64,000 nucleotides of DNA from Actinopolyspora saharensis (GTDB taxonomy: Bacteria > Actinomycetota > Actinomycetes > Mycobacteriales > Pseudonocardiaceae): contig NZ_FNKO01000002.1 of NCBI RefSeq assembly GCF_900100925.1, positions 930,001 to 994,000 of the forward strand, written 5' to 3'. The notes below the pieces were generated by a model that did no database searches, was not told the DNA's origin, and saw only the letters and a list, made by a program, of their open reading frames with translations. Positions 16,976-25,741 of the stretch are shown piece by piece. Position numbers and translations under genes: made by a program. Numbering within the stretch: the first letter of the stretch is position 1; the number at the start of each line of letters is the position of its first letter.

Positions 16976-17536
16976 GTGTTGGACGACCAGGAGCTCACGC
17001 GTCGTGCGTTCGCGGCCAAGCAGGGCGACACCGCGGCCGCCACCGCGTTCGTCCGCGGGACGCAGCGGCAGGTCTGGCAGCTGCTGCGGCATCTCACCGA
17101 CGAGAGCTCCGCCGAGGACCTCACCCAGGAGTGTTACCTGCGGGCGTTCCGCTCGCTCAGTTCCTACCGGGGGAAGGCCCCGGCCCGCACCTGGCTGCTC
17201 TCGATAGCCAGGAAAGTGGCCGCCGACCACCTGCGGCGCCGCAAACGCCGCCCGCAGCGGGCCGACCACCCCGACTGGCAGCGAGCCGCGGAGCTCGCCC
17301 AGCCCCGCACGCCGACGCTGCTGGACGGTTACGCGCTGCGCAGCGCCCTGTCCGCGCTCGGCCCGCAACGGCGCGAGGCGTTCGTGCTGACCCAGGTGCT
17401 CGGGCTCAGCTACGCGGAGACGGCGCAGGTCACCGGCTGCCGCGTCGGAACCGTGCGCTCCCGGGTGGCCAGGGCGCGCGAGGACCTGGCCGCGCAGCTG
17501 CGCGAGGAGGAGTCCCCCCAGCGCACCGCGGAGTAG
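16976..17536 (+). CDS. sigC: ECF RNA polymerase sigma factor, SigC-like
   Basis: A 186-residue extracytoplasmic-function sigma factor. Region 2 is seen in SSAEDLTQECYLRAFRSLSS and the -10 recognition part APARTWLLSIARKVAADHLR; region 4 in LVLTQVLGLSYAETAQVTG-type sequence (FVLTQVLGLSYAETAQVTGC) and CRVGTVRSRVARAREDL. These segments resemble mycobacterial SigC closely from memory. GTG at 16976 is chosen because it precedes the conserved part by a few residues; TTG at 16967 is possible and neither has a clear ribosome-binding site. It is divergent from the anti-sigma and copper ATPase genes. In mycobacteria SigC has been tied to copper acquisition, which fits the neighbours. Confidence 0.85.
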   Translation: MLDDQELTRRAFAAKQGDTAAATAFVRGTQRQVWQLLRHLTDESSAEDLTQECYLRAFRSLSSYRGKAPARTWLLSIARKVAADHLRRRKRRPQRADHPDWQRAAELAQPRTPTLLDGYALRSALSALGPQRREAFVLTQVLGLSYAETAQVTGCRVGTVRSRVARAREDLAAQLREEESPQRTAE

Positions 17537-17549
17537 CAGAGCGAGTCTG

Positions 17550-17659
17550 CGGTGCCGGTTGCGTGGGTGGTTCCGTGGCGGAACCTCGGTCGGCTCCCGG
17601 CTGCGGGTGCCCCGATATCGGGCAGCGGTCCGGGATTCGCACGGTTTCGCGCGAAACGT
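17550..17659 (-). repeat. Dispersed intergenic repeat, A-type copy (reverse orientation)
   Basis: This copy begins 13 bp after the sigC stop codon. Read on the minus strand it runs from TTTCGCGCGAAACCGTGCGA through CCCGATATCGGGG to GCAACCGGCACC. It matches the copy at 32541-32652 over its whole length, with scattered changes. It shares its last 70 bp with the 87-bp-core copies at 19143, 32711, 54657 and 56633. Function is unknown; the position just past a stop codon fits a transcript-end or RNA-processing element. Confidence 0.7.
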
Positions 17660-18300
17660 TGCCACCGATGACCAGCTGGAAACGTGCGGCGTGGCCGTCT
17701 CCCGAGGCCGCTGCGAGCACCCCTTCCGGTACCGCGTGGACACGTAAGGCTGTGATCCCCCCTGATCTCGTGTGAACGGCGAGCAGCCGCGATCCACACG
17801 GGATCAGAGGAGGTGAGAGCACTTCCGAACGAGCTCGGCTCGCTTCCGTATACCGGAATTGTGCCTTCGGAGCTTCACCCCGCGCAGGGTGCTACACCTG
17901 CGCCGGTCCGGGGGTTGCGCGCAGCGCGGCGAAGATGGGCCGATAGTGCGCGAGCATGAACGCCAGGGCTTACCAAGTACAGGGCCGGGTCCGCCTAGAT
18001 CCTGCGTTGCCTGACGCGCGAGATTCACCCGCTCTGACCGGGTTCCGCACGGCTGTGAACCGTGGCCGGGTCTTGTTCCCTGCCCACGACCTGCCCGGAC
18101 CGACCGTGGAGGGGAGCCTGTTCCGTGCTAGACTCAGCACTGCTATTTGATATCTTGGCGGAATCAATTTAGCACGGTTGACCTCCGGTTTCGGCCGGGG
18201 GTCTTCTCGTATCTCGGGGGCTCTTTCACTCCGGACGGTCGGACCCGCCCCGTCCGTGACGCTCTCAGCACTCCACGAGACCGGCCGCGCGGGCCGAGGA
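17660..18300. other. Gene-free stretch with CCGTGCTA...TAGCACGG inverted repeat
   Basis: About 640 bp without a supportable gene. One feature stands out: CCGTGCTA (18123-18130) and TAGCACGG (18170-18177) are perfect 8-bp inverted arms around an AT-rich 39-bp centre that includes TATTTGATATCTTGG, unusual for this GC-rich sequence. It could be a promoter/operator or the scar of an inserted element. No tRNA or integrase is nearby. Confidence 0.4.
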
Positions 18301-18486
18301 CTACCGCTTCCGGGGCGACTGGTCGCGCAGCTGCTGACGAACCTTGTCCACGTCCCAGCGATGATGACCGCCTGGGGTGGTGAACTCCGGAGTGATCTGG
18401 CCAGCTTCCGCGTACCGAGCGATCGACCGACGAGACAACCCGAGTGCTTTCGCGAGCTCCCCCGTCGTCACTGGCTCATCTGACAT
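18301..18486 (-). CDS. Small BldC/MerR-like helix-turn-helix protein
   Basis: A 61-residue protein that is almost only a winged helix-turn-helix: TTGELAKALGLSRRSIARYA is the DNA-binding motif and TPGGHHRWDVDKVRQQLRDQ the wing and dimerization part seen in BldC-like and excisionase-like proteins. No Shine-Dalgarno is visible; a TATACG box lies about nine bases before the ATG, which suggests a leaderless transcript. It is divergent from two tiny overlapping genes and probably regulates them. An excisionase of a lost mobile element is an alternative, but no integrase is seen. Confidence 0.75.
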   Translation of the reverse strand: MSDEPVTTGELAKALGLSRRSIARYAEAGQITPEFTTPGGHHRWDVDKVRQQLRDQSPRKR

Positions 18487-18593
18487 GGTTTGACCGTATA
18501 TCGCTCGAACGGTGGACGCGCTCTTCTTGGCTCGTTGTGCATGACTGGTCTATTCTTGTCTCGATTGGCAATTTTTGACCCGATTGGAGAGCT

Positions 18594-18839
18594 ATGAAAG
18601 CGGCCGAACCGGACGAGAGCGGCTATCACTACTGGTTGCCCGTGTTCCTGCCGAGTCAGGGACCGCACGGCACGCGACACGCCTTCAAGGGCGGTCGGAA
18701 TTGGGACGGGCGCAGCGCAGGAACGACCGCGTGCGGGATCGGTGACGTTCCGATGGCCGAACCGTCCGAAATTGACTGGATCATGGCCCCCACCTGCCTG
18801 GCGTGCACGTCGGCGCTCGTGGAAGAGCAGCAACGATGA
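18594..18839 (+). CDS. Small Cys-containing protein, possible zinc-binding, unknown function
   Basis: An 81-residue protein I cannot assign to a named family. It has HAFKGG, then TTACGIGDVP and, 28 residues further, TCLACTSAL. This spaced His/Cys plus CxxC pattern looks like a small metal-binding fold seen in short actinobacterial proteins next to HTH genes. GGAGAG lies just before the ATG. Its stop codon overlaps the start codon of the next small gene (ATGA), so the two are translated together. It is divergent from the HTH gene. Confidence 0.7.
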   Translation: MKAAEPDESGYHYWLPVFLPSQGPHGTRHAFKGGRNWDGRSAGTTACGIGDVPMAEPSEIDWIMAPTCLACTSALVEEQQR

Positions 18840-19042
18840 ACGAGCTGGGCAGCAAGATCCGGTACGCGATGGTGATGCTCGGCAACGCCGTGGTCGACAT
18901 CGACGCGGGAAACTACCCGCCCGAGCAACGGGAGGTCCTGGCCCGCGGGCTCGACCAGCTCGCGGCGAGCTTGCGAGCTCCGGATCCGGACGAGCAGGTC
19001 GTGGAAGGAGTCTGCTACCCGCCGCATCCGGGTGCCGACTGA
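18836..19042 (+). CDS. Small helical protein of unknown function, coupled to the Cys protein
   Basis: A 68-residue acidic protein starting at an ATG that overlaps the preceding stop codon (ATGA). The sequence (KIRYAMVMLGNAVVDIDAGN, then PPEQREVLARGLDQLAASL) predicts two amphipathic helices and no membrane segment. I recognise no family. Its last codons, for PHPGAD and stop, lie inside a partial copy of the dispersed repeat: the repeat's GCCGACTGAGG provides the TGA. The original C-terminus may have been replaced by repeat sequence. Confidence 0.65.
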   Translation: MNELGSKIRYAMVMLGNAVVDIDAGNYPPEQREVLARGLDQLAASLRAPDPDEQVVEGVCYPPHPGAD

Positions 19043-19268
19043 GGTCCCGCCACGCAACCACCTACTCGAACCGGGTCCCCGGAAAAGTCTCCACACCAAC
19101 GCAGGCGCTTACGAGCCTGCGCACCCCGACCGACCGCGGGTTCTCAGTCGCGGGTCTCGCGAGGACAGCCTCGACGTTGTGTAGGTGCCTACCCGATGTC
19201 GAGGATCCCGCAGCGAGACCCCGGCTGAGGTTCCGCCAAACGACCACCTACGCAACCGGCACCGCCGA
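19022..19268 (+). repeat. Dispersed repeat: partial copy followed by full copy with 87-bp hairpin core
   Basis: Positions 19022-19072 match the right end of the family (CCGACTGAGGTCCCGCCACG then CAACCACC) and overlap the end of a small gene. A fuller copy follows from about 19098: a small hairpin (GCAGGC...GCCTGC), then the core 19143-19229, then the end module to CAACCGGCACCGCCGA. In the core, CTCAGTCG pairs with CGGCTGAG, GGGTCTCGC with GCGAGACCC and CCTCGAC with GTCGAGG, leaving a loop around GTTGTGTAGG. This gives one long hairpin. The remaining 236 bp to serC hold no gene. Confidence 0.85.
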
Positions 19269-19441
19269 ACTCTACGAGGTGACTCCCGGCTCGTCGCTGT
19301 GGCCAACGGGGCTGCCGAAGCAGTAAGTTTCCGACGACTGGTTCACACCGTCGGCCGCGGCGCGCCCCGTCGCGTCCTCCGGCGTTGTGGGCCATCGTGC
19401 TTGAGCCGGCAACGGCGCCGGTCATCTGGCCAACTTCGTGA

Positions 19442-20650
<1,209 letters not shown>

Positions 20651-20848
20651 TGCGCTCCTGCGCCGGGGGTAACCGCCCCCGGCGCGGCCCCGTCCGGGTA
20701 CTTCTACTGATTCGCACCACGCCCCGATTCCGGCAGGATCGCTCGGAGTATCGGTCAACCCGGCGCGTCCTTGCCCACAACTGCGGTCAGCCGGGGTATC
20801 GTTATAGCTTGGTGATCTAAAATCAGCGGCAGGCGCGGGGAGGCACCT

Positions 20849-21877
20849 ATGCGAGCGCTGCGAGTGGTGGGACTCGAGGAGGACGGCGAGACGGTCGTCT
20901 GTGAGGATCCCGACAACGGCGAACGCTTCGCGGTGCCCGCCGACGAGCGGCTGCGTGCCGCTGCCAGAGGGGATCTCACCCGTCTCGGACAGGCCCAGAT
21001 CGAGATGGAGGCCCAGATACGCCCCCGCGAGATCCAGGCGCGGGTGCGGGCGGGCGCTTCCGTCGAGCAGATAGCGGCGGAGTCCGGGCTGCCCGAGCAG
21101 CGCGTCGAACGCTACGCCCACCCCGTGCTGCTGGAGCGGGCCCAGGTCGCCGAACGGGCCCAGCGGGCGCACCCCGTGCGCGAGGACGGGCCGGACGTGC
21201 AGACGCTCGGCGAGGTGGTCGCGCACACCTTCGGAATGCGCGGTCACGACTACGGCGAGACCTCCTGGGACTCCTGGCGCGGCGAAGACGGCAAGTGGAT
21301 CGTCTCGCTGTACTGGCAGGCCGGACGCACCGAGAACTCGGCGCACTGGACCTTCAACCCCGGCGCCCAGGGCGGAACGATCGCTCCGCTGGACGACGAC
21401 GCGGTCGACCTGCTCGACCCCTCCCCCAGCCGCCCGCTGCGCACGGTGCGCCCCGTGACCGAGCTGGCCCGGGAGGCCCTCGAGCTGGACCACTCCGAGT
21501 CGGAGGAGGACACCGCCCAGCAGTCGGGTCCGGAGCACGGGGATCCCGCTCCCGTGCTGGGAAAGGCCCAGCTAGCCGGGGCGCGCGGCGGTGACGGGGT
21601 GGACGGCCCCGGCACGGGAACGCCCCACGTTCCTCCGATGGCCACCGGTCCGCTCGTGGGGGCCACGGTCCAGTCCGCCGATGCGGGCCAGCTGCGCGAT
21701 GCCGACCAGGACAACCCCGTCGGGGCGGAGCAGGCGGGCAGGACCGCTCCCGACGCCGAGGAGCAGGAGGAGTTCTCCGACGAGGAGGACGACTCCGAGA
21801 TCTCGCAGGGACGCAAGGACCACCCGATCGTCCCCTCCTGGGAGGACGTGCTGCTCGGGGTGCGTTCCAACCGCTGA
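20849..21877 (+). CDS. sepH: SepH, FtsZ-interacting cell division protein
   Basis: A 342-residue protein of the DUF3071/SepH family, which binds FtsZ and promotes septum assembly in actinobacteria. The N-terminal part begins MRALRVVGLEEDGETVVCED and contains a helix-turn-helix-like segment, SVEQIAAESGLPEQRVERYA. The conserved middle includes TSWDSWRGEDGKWIVSLYWQ. The C-terminal 150 residues are acidic and low-complexity. GGGGAGG precedes the ATG. Gene order serC-sepH supports the assignment. Confidence 0.92.
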   Translation: MRALRVVGLEEDGETVVCEDPDNGERFAVPADERLRAAARGDLTRLGQAQIEMEAQIRPREIQARVRAGASVEQIAAESGLPEQRVERYAHPVLLERAQVAERAQRAHPVREDGPDVQTLGEVVAHTFGMRGHDYGETSWDSWRGEDGKWIVSLYWQAGRTENSAHWTFNPGAQGGTIAPLDDDAVDLLDPSPSRPLRTVRPVTELAREALELDHSESEEDTAQQSGPEHGDPAPVLGKAQLAGARGGDGVDGPGTGTPHVPPMATGPLVGATVQSADAGQLRDADQDNPVGAEQAGRTAPDAEEQEEFSDEEDDSEISQGRKDHPIVPSWEDVLLGVRSNR

Positions 21878-21949
21878 AACAGCGCTCGCGGGGCTTCCCG
21901 CCGCGGGCCGCGGTCCCCTTCTCCGGTCAACCGCTCCGGCGAACTACGG

Positions 21950-22306
21950 CTAACTGCCCTTCGGGGTCTCCTCCTTGGGGATCTCCTCGGAGAAGCCCCC
22001 GTTCCGGGGGGCCTGTCCCCAGCGCGCGATCTGCCCGCGCTGCGCGATCCGGGCACGCAGTCTCGTACCGGGTCTGCTGACGAGTCTGCCCAGCTCACCA
22101 CCCGGACCTCGGCCCGCCCGCTGCCGGTTCTCCCCCGGTTCCGAGCTGAGCGCCCTGGTCACGAATCCCGCCGCCACGGAAAGCGCTCCGATCGTCCCGG
22201 CCGTCCAACCGAGATAGCTCAGCTCCTCCGGCACTGCTACCGCGAGCAGGGCCAGCAGGATCGCGACGGCACCGATCAAGAACAACACACGCGCGGACGG
22301 TGACAT
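21950..22306 (-). CDS. Small two-helix membrane protein, unknown function
   Basis: A protein of about 118 residues with two membrane helices at the N-terminus (VLFLIGAVAILLALLAVAV and LGWTAGTIGALSVAAGFV) and a basic, Arg/Gly-rich cytoplasmic tail ending in EEIPKEETPKGS. No family recognised. ATG at 22306 is chosen; ATG at 22312 and TTG at 22324 are in frame and none has a clear ribosome-binding site. It converges on sepH and is on the same strand as the DUF2537 gene upstream. Confidence 0.6.
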   Translation of the reverse strand: MSPSARVLFLIGAVAILLALLAVAVPEELSYLGWTAGTIGALSVAAGFVTRALSSEPGENRQRAGRGPGGELGRLVSRPGTRLRARIAQRGQIARWGQAPRNGGFSEEIPKEETPKGS

Positions 22307-22437
22307 GACCATGATTGTGCCCAATGCTTCCGCGGGGAGGCCACGGCCGTCGTGTCACACCAGTGGACAGTCACCGGCCGGGTTCGGTGCGTGTTCGTGC
22401 GGCGCGGGGACGGCGGGCGAAAGGACCGCGCGGCCCG

Positions 22438-23073
22438 TCAACCGAGCAGGCTCAGCGGCAGCACGATCCAGGACAGCGCGATCCCGCAGGCCAACCCGAG
22501 CACCGGCCACCGCCAGGTTGGCACGTCGCGCCCCAACCAGATCGAAGGGGTGAACCCGCCCGCCACGGCCAGGTTGATCACCACGGCCAGCAGCGGACTC
22601 ACCTCTCCCAGACCGAGGGAGACCACCACCAGCGCGATCACGGTCAGCGCGGCGATCATCGCGGCGACCGTCAGCCCCGTGAACCACGGGGCCTCCTCCC
22701 CGCCCGAGTTCGCCGCTCCGCGCGCCGGACTCCTGCGCTCCCGGTCGCGCTCCCCCGGCTCCACGCGGCGAATCCGCCCGTCCACCGGGTCCCGGTAGCG
22801 GATCACCGCACCGAGCTCCGCGGCCAGCTCGGCCGCGAGCAGCTCCCCGCGCCGCGTCGCCGCCTCGGCCATCTTCCGCCCGGAGGTCTCGCCGCGGTGT
22901 ATCCGCTCGACCACTTCGGCCCACTCGCGCAACGCCCCGACCAGCCGCTCGGAAACCCCGGTGTGCTCGGGAGCAAGCCCCAGGGTTTCGCTCGCGTCCA
23001 CGAGCACGGCGCCGGCCCTGCCCGCGCGCAGCTCCAGCTCCGGTCCTCCGGTGACACTGCCGATCAACAGCAC
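22438..23073 (-). CDS. DUF2537 membrane protein
   Basis: A 211-residue actinobacterial protein. An N-terminal soluble part of about 125 residues is followed by charged linker sequence and three C-terminal membrane helices (FTGLTVAAMIAALTVIALVV, PLLAVVINLAVAGGFTPSIW, WPVLGLACGIALSWIVL). The membrane part with GGFTPSIWLGRDVPTWRWP fits DUF2537, which in M. tuberculosis lies beside a SpoU-type methyltransferase gene and sepH, as here. Start GTG at 23073. Function unknown. Confidence 0.75.
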   Translation of the reverse strand: MLLIGSVTGGPELELRAGRAGAVLVDASETLGLAPEHTGVSERLVGALREWAEVVERIHRGETSGRKMAEAATRRGELLAAELAAELGAVIRYRDPVDGRIRRVEPGERDRERRSPARGAANSGGEEAPWFTGLTVAAMIAALTVIALVVVSLGLGEVSPLLAVVINLAVAGGFTPSIWLGRDVPTWRWPVLGLACGIALSWIVLPLSLLG

Positions 23074-23108
23074 TCCACGGTTTCAGAAGGTCGGCGGCTC
23101 GGTCGTCA

Positions 23109-23190
23109 TGGGTGGTCCCGCGGCGGTGCCGGTTGCCGGGGTGTTGGTTTCGGCGCTGCCGCGCCGAAGAAAACCCCGACCCAACCGCCG
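23109..23190. repeat. Short hairpin variant of the dispersed repeat
   Basis: It starts GGGTGGTCCCGCGGCGGTGC and continues CGGTTGCCGGGG, the reverse complement of the end module found in the longer copies. A hairpin follows with arms TTCGGCGC (23148-23155) and GCGCCGAA (23160-23167) and loop TGCC, then CCCCGACCCAACC. The copy at 58425-58506 has the same plan with a different hairpin sequence. It sits just past the 3' end of the methyltransferase gene. Confidence 0.6.
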
Positions 23191-23226
23191 CCAACGCGCG
23201 CTCCCCGGAAAAGAGGACTAAAAACT

Positions 23227-24048
23227 TCAGTCCGCGGTCTCCTGGCCCATCGCGTGGAACACGATCGCGGCCGAGGCCGCCACGTTCAGCGAGTCCACCC
23301 CTCTGGCCATCGGGATCCCCACCGTGAGGTCGGCCGCCTCCAGCGCCTGCTCGCTCAGCCCGGGTCCCTCCGAACCCAGCAGCACGGCGACCTTTCCGCT
23401 GGAGAGATCGGCCTTGCTCACCGCAACGGCCCCGGAACGCGGGGCCAGAGCGGCCACGCGGAAACCGGCCGCTTCGAGCAGCCCCAGATCCGCGGGCCAG
23501 TCGTCCAGCCGCGCGAAGGGCACCCGCAGCACGTGCCCCATGGACACCCGCACGCTGCGGCGGTACAGCGGATCGGAGCAGCCCCTGCCGAGCAGCACCC
23601 CGTCCAGGCCGAGCCCGGCCGCGTTGCGGAACATCGCCCCCAGGTTCTCGTGGTCGACCACCCCCTCCAGCACGGCGAGCCGCCGGGAGTTCTCGATCAA
23701 CCACGCCGGGTCCGTCTCGGGAGGCCGGTCGGCCACCGCGAGCACCCCCCGGTTGAGGTGGAAGCCCACGATCTTGGCCAGCACGTCGGGCTCGACGATG
23801 TAGGCGGGCACGTCCAGCCCCTCCAGCACCCCGGACAGCGCGTCGATGCGACGTCGTTCACCGAGCAGGCCGCGCAGCGGGTACGGCGAGTCCAGCAACC
23901 GCTCGACGACCAGTCGTCCCTCCCCGATGACCAGACCGCGGCCACCGGGACGGTCGGGACGGCGGTCCGCCGTGGTCAAATCGCGGAAATCGTCGACCGC
24001 GGGATCCTCCGGATCGGTTACTTCGATCAGTCTGGCCACACACCGCAT
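23227..24048 (-). CDS. SpoU/TrmH-family RNA 2'-O-methyltransferase
   Basis: A 273-residue methyltransferase of the SPOUT class, expected to methylate a ribose in rRNA or tRNA using S-adenosylmethionine. The C-terminal trefoil-knot domain has VVDHENLGAMFRNAAGLGLD, AVLLGSEGPGLSE and PMARGVDSLNVAASAAI, the three SpoU motifs. The N-terminal part is the RNA-binding domain with GLVIGEGRLVVERLL. ATG at 24048 is taken; GTG at 24039 would give the family-like start MARLIEV and is equally possible. It is the probable counterpart of M. tuberculosis Rv0881. Confidence 0.9.
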   Translation of the reverse strand: MRCVARLIEVTDPEDPAVDDFRDLTTADRRPDRPGGRGLVIGEGRLVVERLLDSPYPLRGLLGERRRIDALSGVLEGLDVPAYIVEPDVLAKIVGFHLNRGVLAVADRPPETDPAWLIENSRRLAVLEGVVDHENLGAMFRNAAGLGLDGVLLGRGCSDPLYRRSVRVSMGHVLRVPFARLDDWPADLGLLEAAGFRVAALAPRSGAVAVSKADLSSGKVAVLLGSEGPGLSEQALEAADLTVGIPMARGVDSLNVAASAAIVFHAMGQETAD

Positions 24049-24217
24049 CGTCGCATTCCGCCCCGACCTCCGAGCCCGGACCTCGCCCCGCGGCAAACAC
24101 GGAACGTGCCGAATGGCGAAACTCACCAGCACGGTCGAGCGAGCGGGCATAACAAACCGTCCCAACGCGTTTATCGTCAGTGGTCCGAAGTCCCCGAAAT
24201 GCGGAAGGTCTGGGCGA

Positions 24218-25504
24218 ATGAGCGACGCACAGGCGAGTGACACCGCCGCGCACGACCCCACCACCGACCGGTCGAACACCGCGGAGGCTTCGGCCGCGGA
24301 CAACTCGACGCTGCGCCGCAAGGCACGGTTCGCGCTCATCCTCGGCGGGCTGACCGCCTTCGGCCCGCTGACCATCGACATGTACCTGCCGGCGCTGCCC
24401 CAGCTGACCGAGGACCTGGGGGCGACTTCGGCGCAGGGGCAGCTGACCCTGACCGCGGTGCTGCTCGGACTGGCCTTCGGCCAGCTGCTCGCCGGACCGA
24501 TCAGCGACTCGGTCGGCCGGAGGAAACCGCTGCTCGTCGGGCTGGCCGTGTACCTGACCGCCTCGGTGCTGTGCGCGATCTCCGGCGACATCTACGCGCT
24601 GACCGGGTTGCGCGCCCTGCAGGGCTTCGGCGCGGCCGCGGGGATGGTGATAGCTCGCGCGGCGGTGCGCGACCTCTACTCCGGGGTGGAAGCGGCCCGC
24701 TTCTTCTCCGCGCTGATGCTGGTGACCGGCCTGGCCCCGATCCTCGCCCCGGTGATCGGCGGACAGGTGCTGGCCCACACCACCTGGCGCGGGGTCTTCG
24801 TCGTGCTCACCTGCTTCGCGATCGTGCTGCTGGTGGTGACCTCCTTCGCGCTGCCGGAGACCAAACCGGCCGAGTGGCGCCAGTCCCTGCGTCTCGGCCC
24901 GACGATGCGCACCTTCGGCGGCCTGCTGGCGACTCCCTCGTTCCTCGGCAACGCCCTGGCCGCCGGGCTGGCGATGGCGGCGATGTTCTCCTACATCAGC
25001 GGATCGTCCTACGTGCTGCAGGACATCTACGGACTGTCCCCGCAGGTCTACAGCCTGGTGTTCGGGCTCAACGCCGTGGGCCTCGTCGCGGGGGGCCAGG
25101 CCAACGCCCGCCTCGTCGGCAGGATCGCCACGGAGTCCCAGCTGCTGCTGACCGCGCTGATCTCCTCCGCCGCGGCCGGGCTGGTCCTGGTCGGCGCGGT
25201 GCTGCTCGGGCTGCCCCTCCCGGTGCTGCTGGCCGCGCTGTTCGTGATGATCGCCAGCCTCGGCTTCGTGCTGCCCAACACGACGATGCTCGCGCTGGCC
25301 GAGAACCGGGAGGTGTCGGGGAGCGCCTCGGCCCTGCTCGGCGTCACCCAGTTCGTCGTGGGAGCCATGGCCGCCCCGCTGGTCGGCCTGGGCGGAGTGG
25401 GGTCCGCGCTGCCGATGGCGCTGGTGATGTTCGGGGTGGTGCTGGCCTCGCTCACCGTCTACCTCACGCTCGGCAGGCGCGCGGTCAGGGCGACCTCCGA
25501 GTAA
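24218..25504 (+). CDS. MFS multidrug transporter, Bcr/CflA type
   Basis: A 428-residue, twelve-helix proton-driven exporter. FGPLTIDMYLPALPQL near the first helix and GQLLAGPISDSVGRRKPLL in the loop between helices 2 and 3 are marks of the Bcr/CflA drug-resistance subfamily; RALQGFGAAAGMVIARAAVRD follows in helix 4-5. ATG at 24218 follows GGAAGG. It is divergent from the methyltransferase gene with about 170 bp between. Substrates could include bicyclomycin or chloramphenicol-like compounds, but this cannot be told from sequence. Confidence 0.9.
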   Translation: MSDAQASDTAAHDPTTDRSNTAEASAADNSTLRRKARFALILGGLTAFGPLTIDMYLPALPQLTEDLGATSAQGQLTLTAVLLGLAFGQLLAGPISDSVGRRKPLLVGLAVYLTASVLCAISGDIYALTGLRALQGFGAAAGMVIARAAVRDLYSGVEAARFFSALMLVTGLAPILAPVIGGQVLAHTTWRGVFVVLTCFAIVLLVVTSFALPETKPAEWRQSLRLGPTMRTFGGLLATPSFLGNALAAGLAMAAMFSYISGSSYVLQDIYGLSPQVYSLVFGLNAVGLVAGGQANARLVGRIATESQLLLTALISSAAAGLVLVGAVLLGLPLPVLLAALFVMIASLGFVLPNTTMLALAENREVSGSASALLGVTQFVVGAMAAPLVGLGGVGSALPMALVMFGVVLASLTVYLTLGRRAVRATSE

Positions 25505-25741
25505 GGCCCGAAGCGCCGCTCATCCGGAGTCCGGGCCGGTGCGGCTCGGTCCCCGGAGCCGACCTCGCACACCTCTGCCACGGCGGAACACGCAGCGCTG
25601 CCATCCCGTTAGCCCGTTCGCCGAACCGTGCCACCAATTTGGCCCCTGGTAGCCCCCTGAACCGGTGTGCCACCGTGAACTCCGGCGCTGACCAGCATGG
25701 AAGCTGCCGGTGTTGGCACCGTCGGAGCGGGGTGACGCGGC

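Noticed and set aside
17660..18300. tRNA gene or attachment site in the empty stretch
   Set aside because: No cloverleaf with a T-loop GGTTCRANNCC pattern and no integrase gene.
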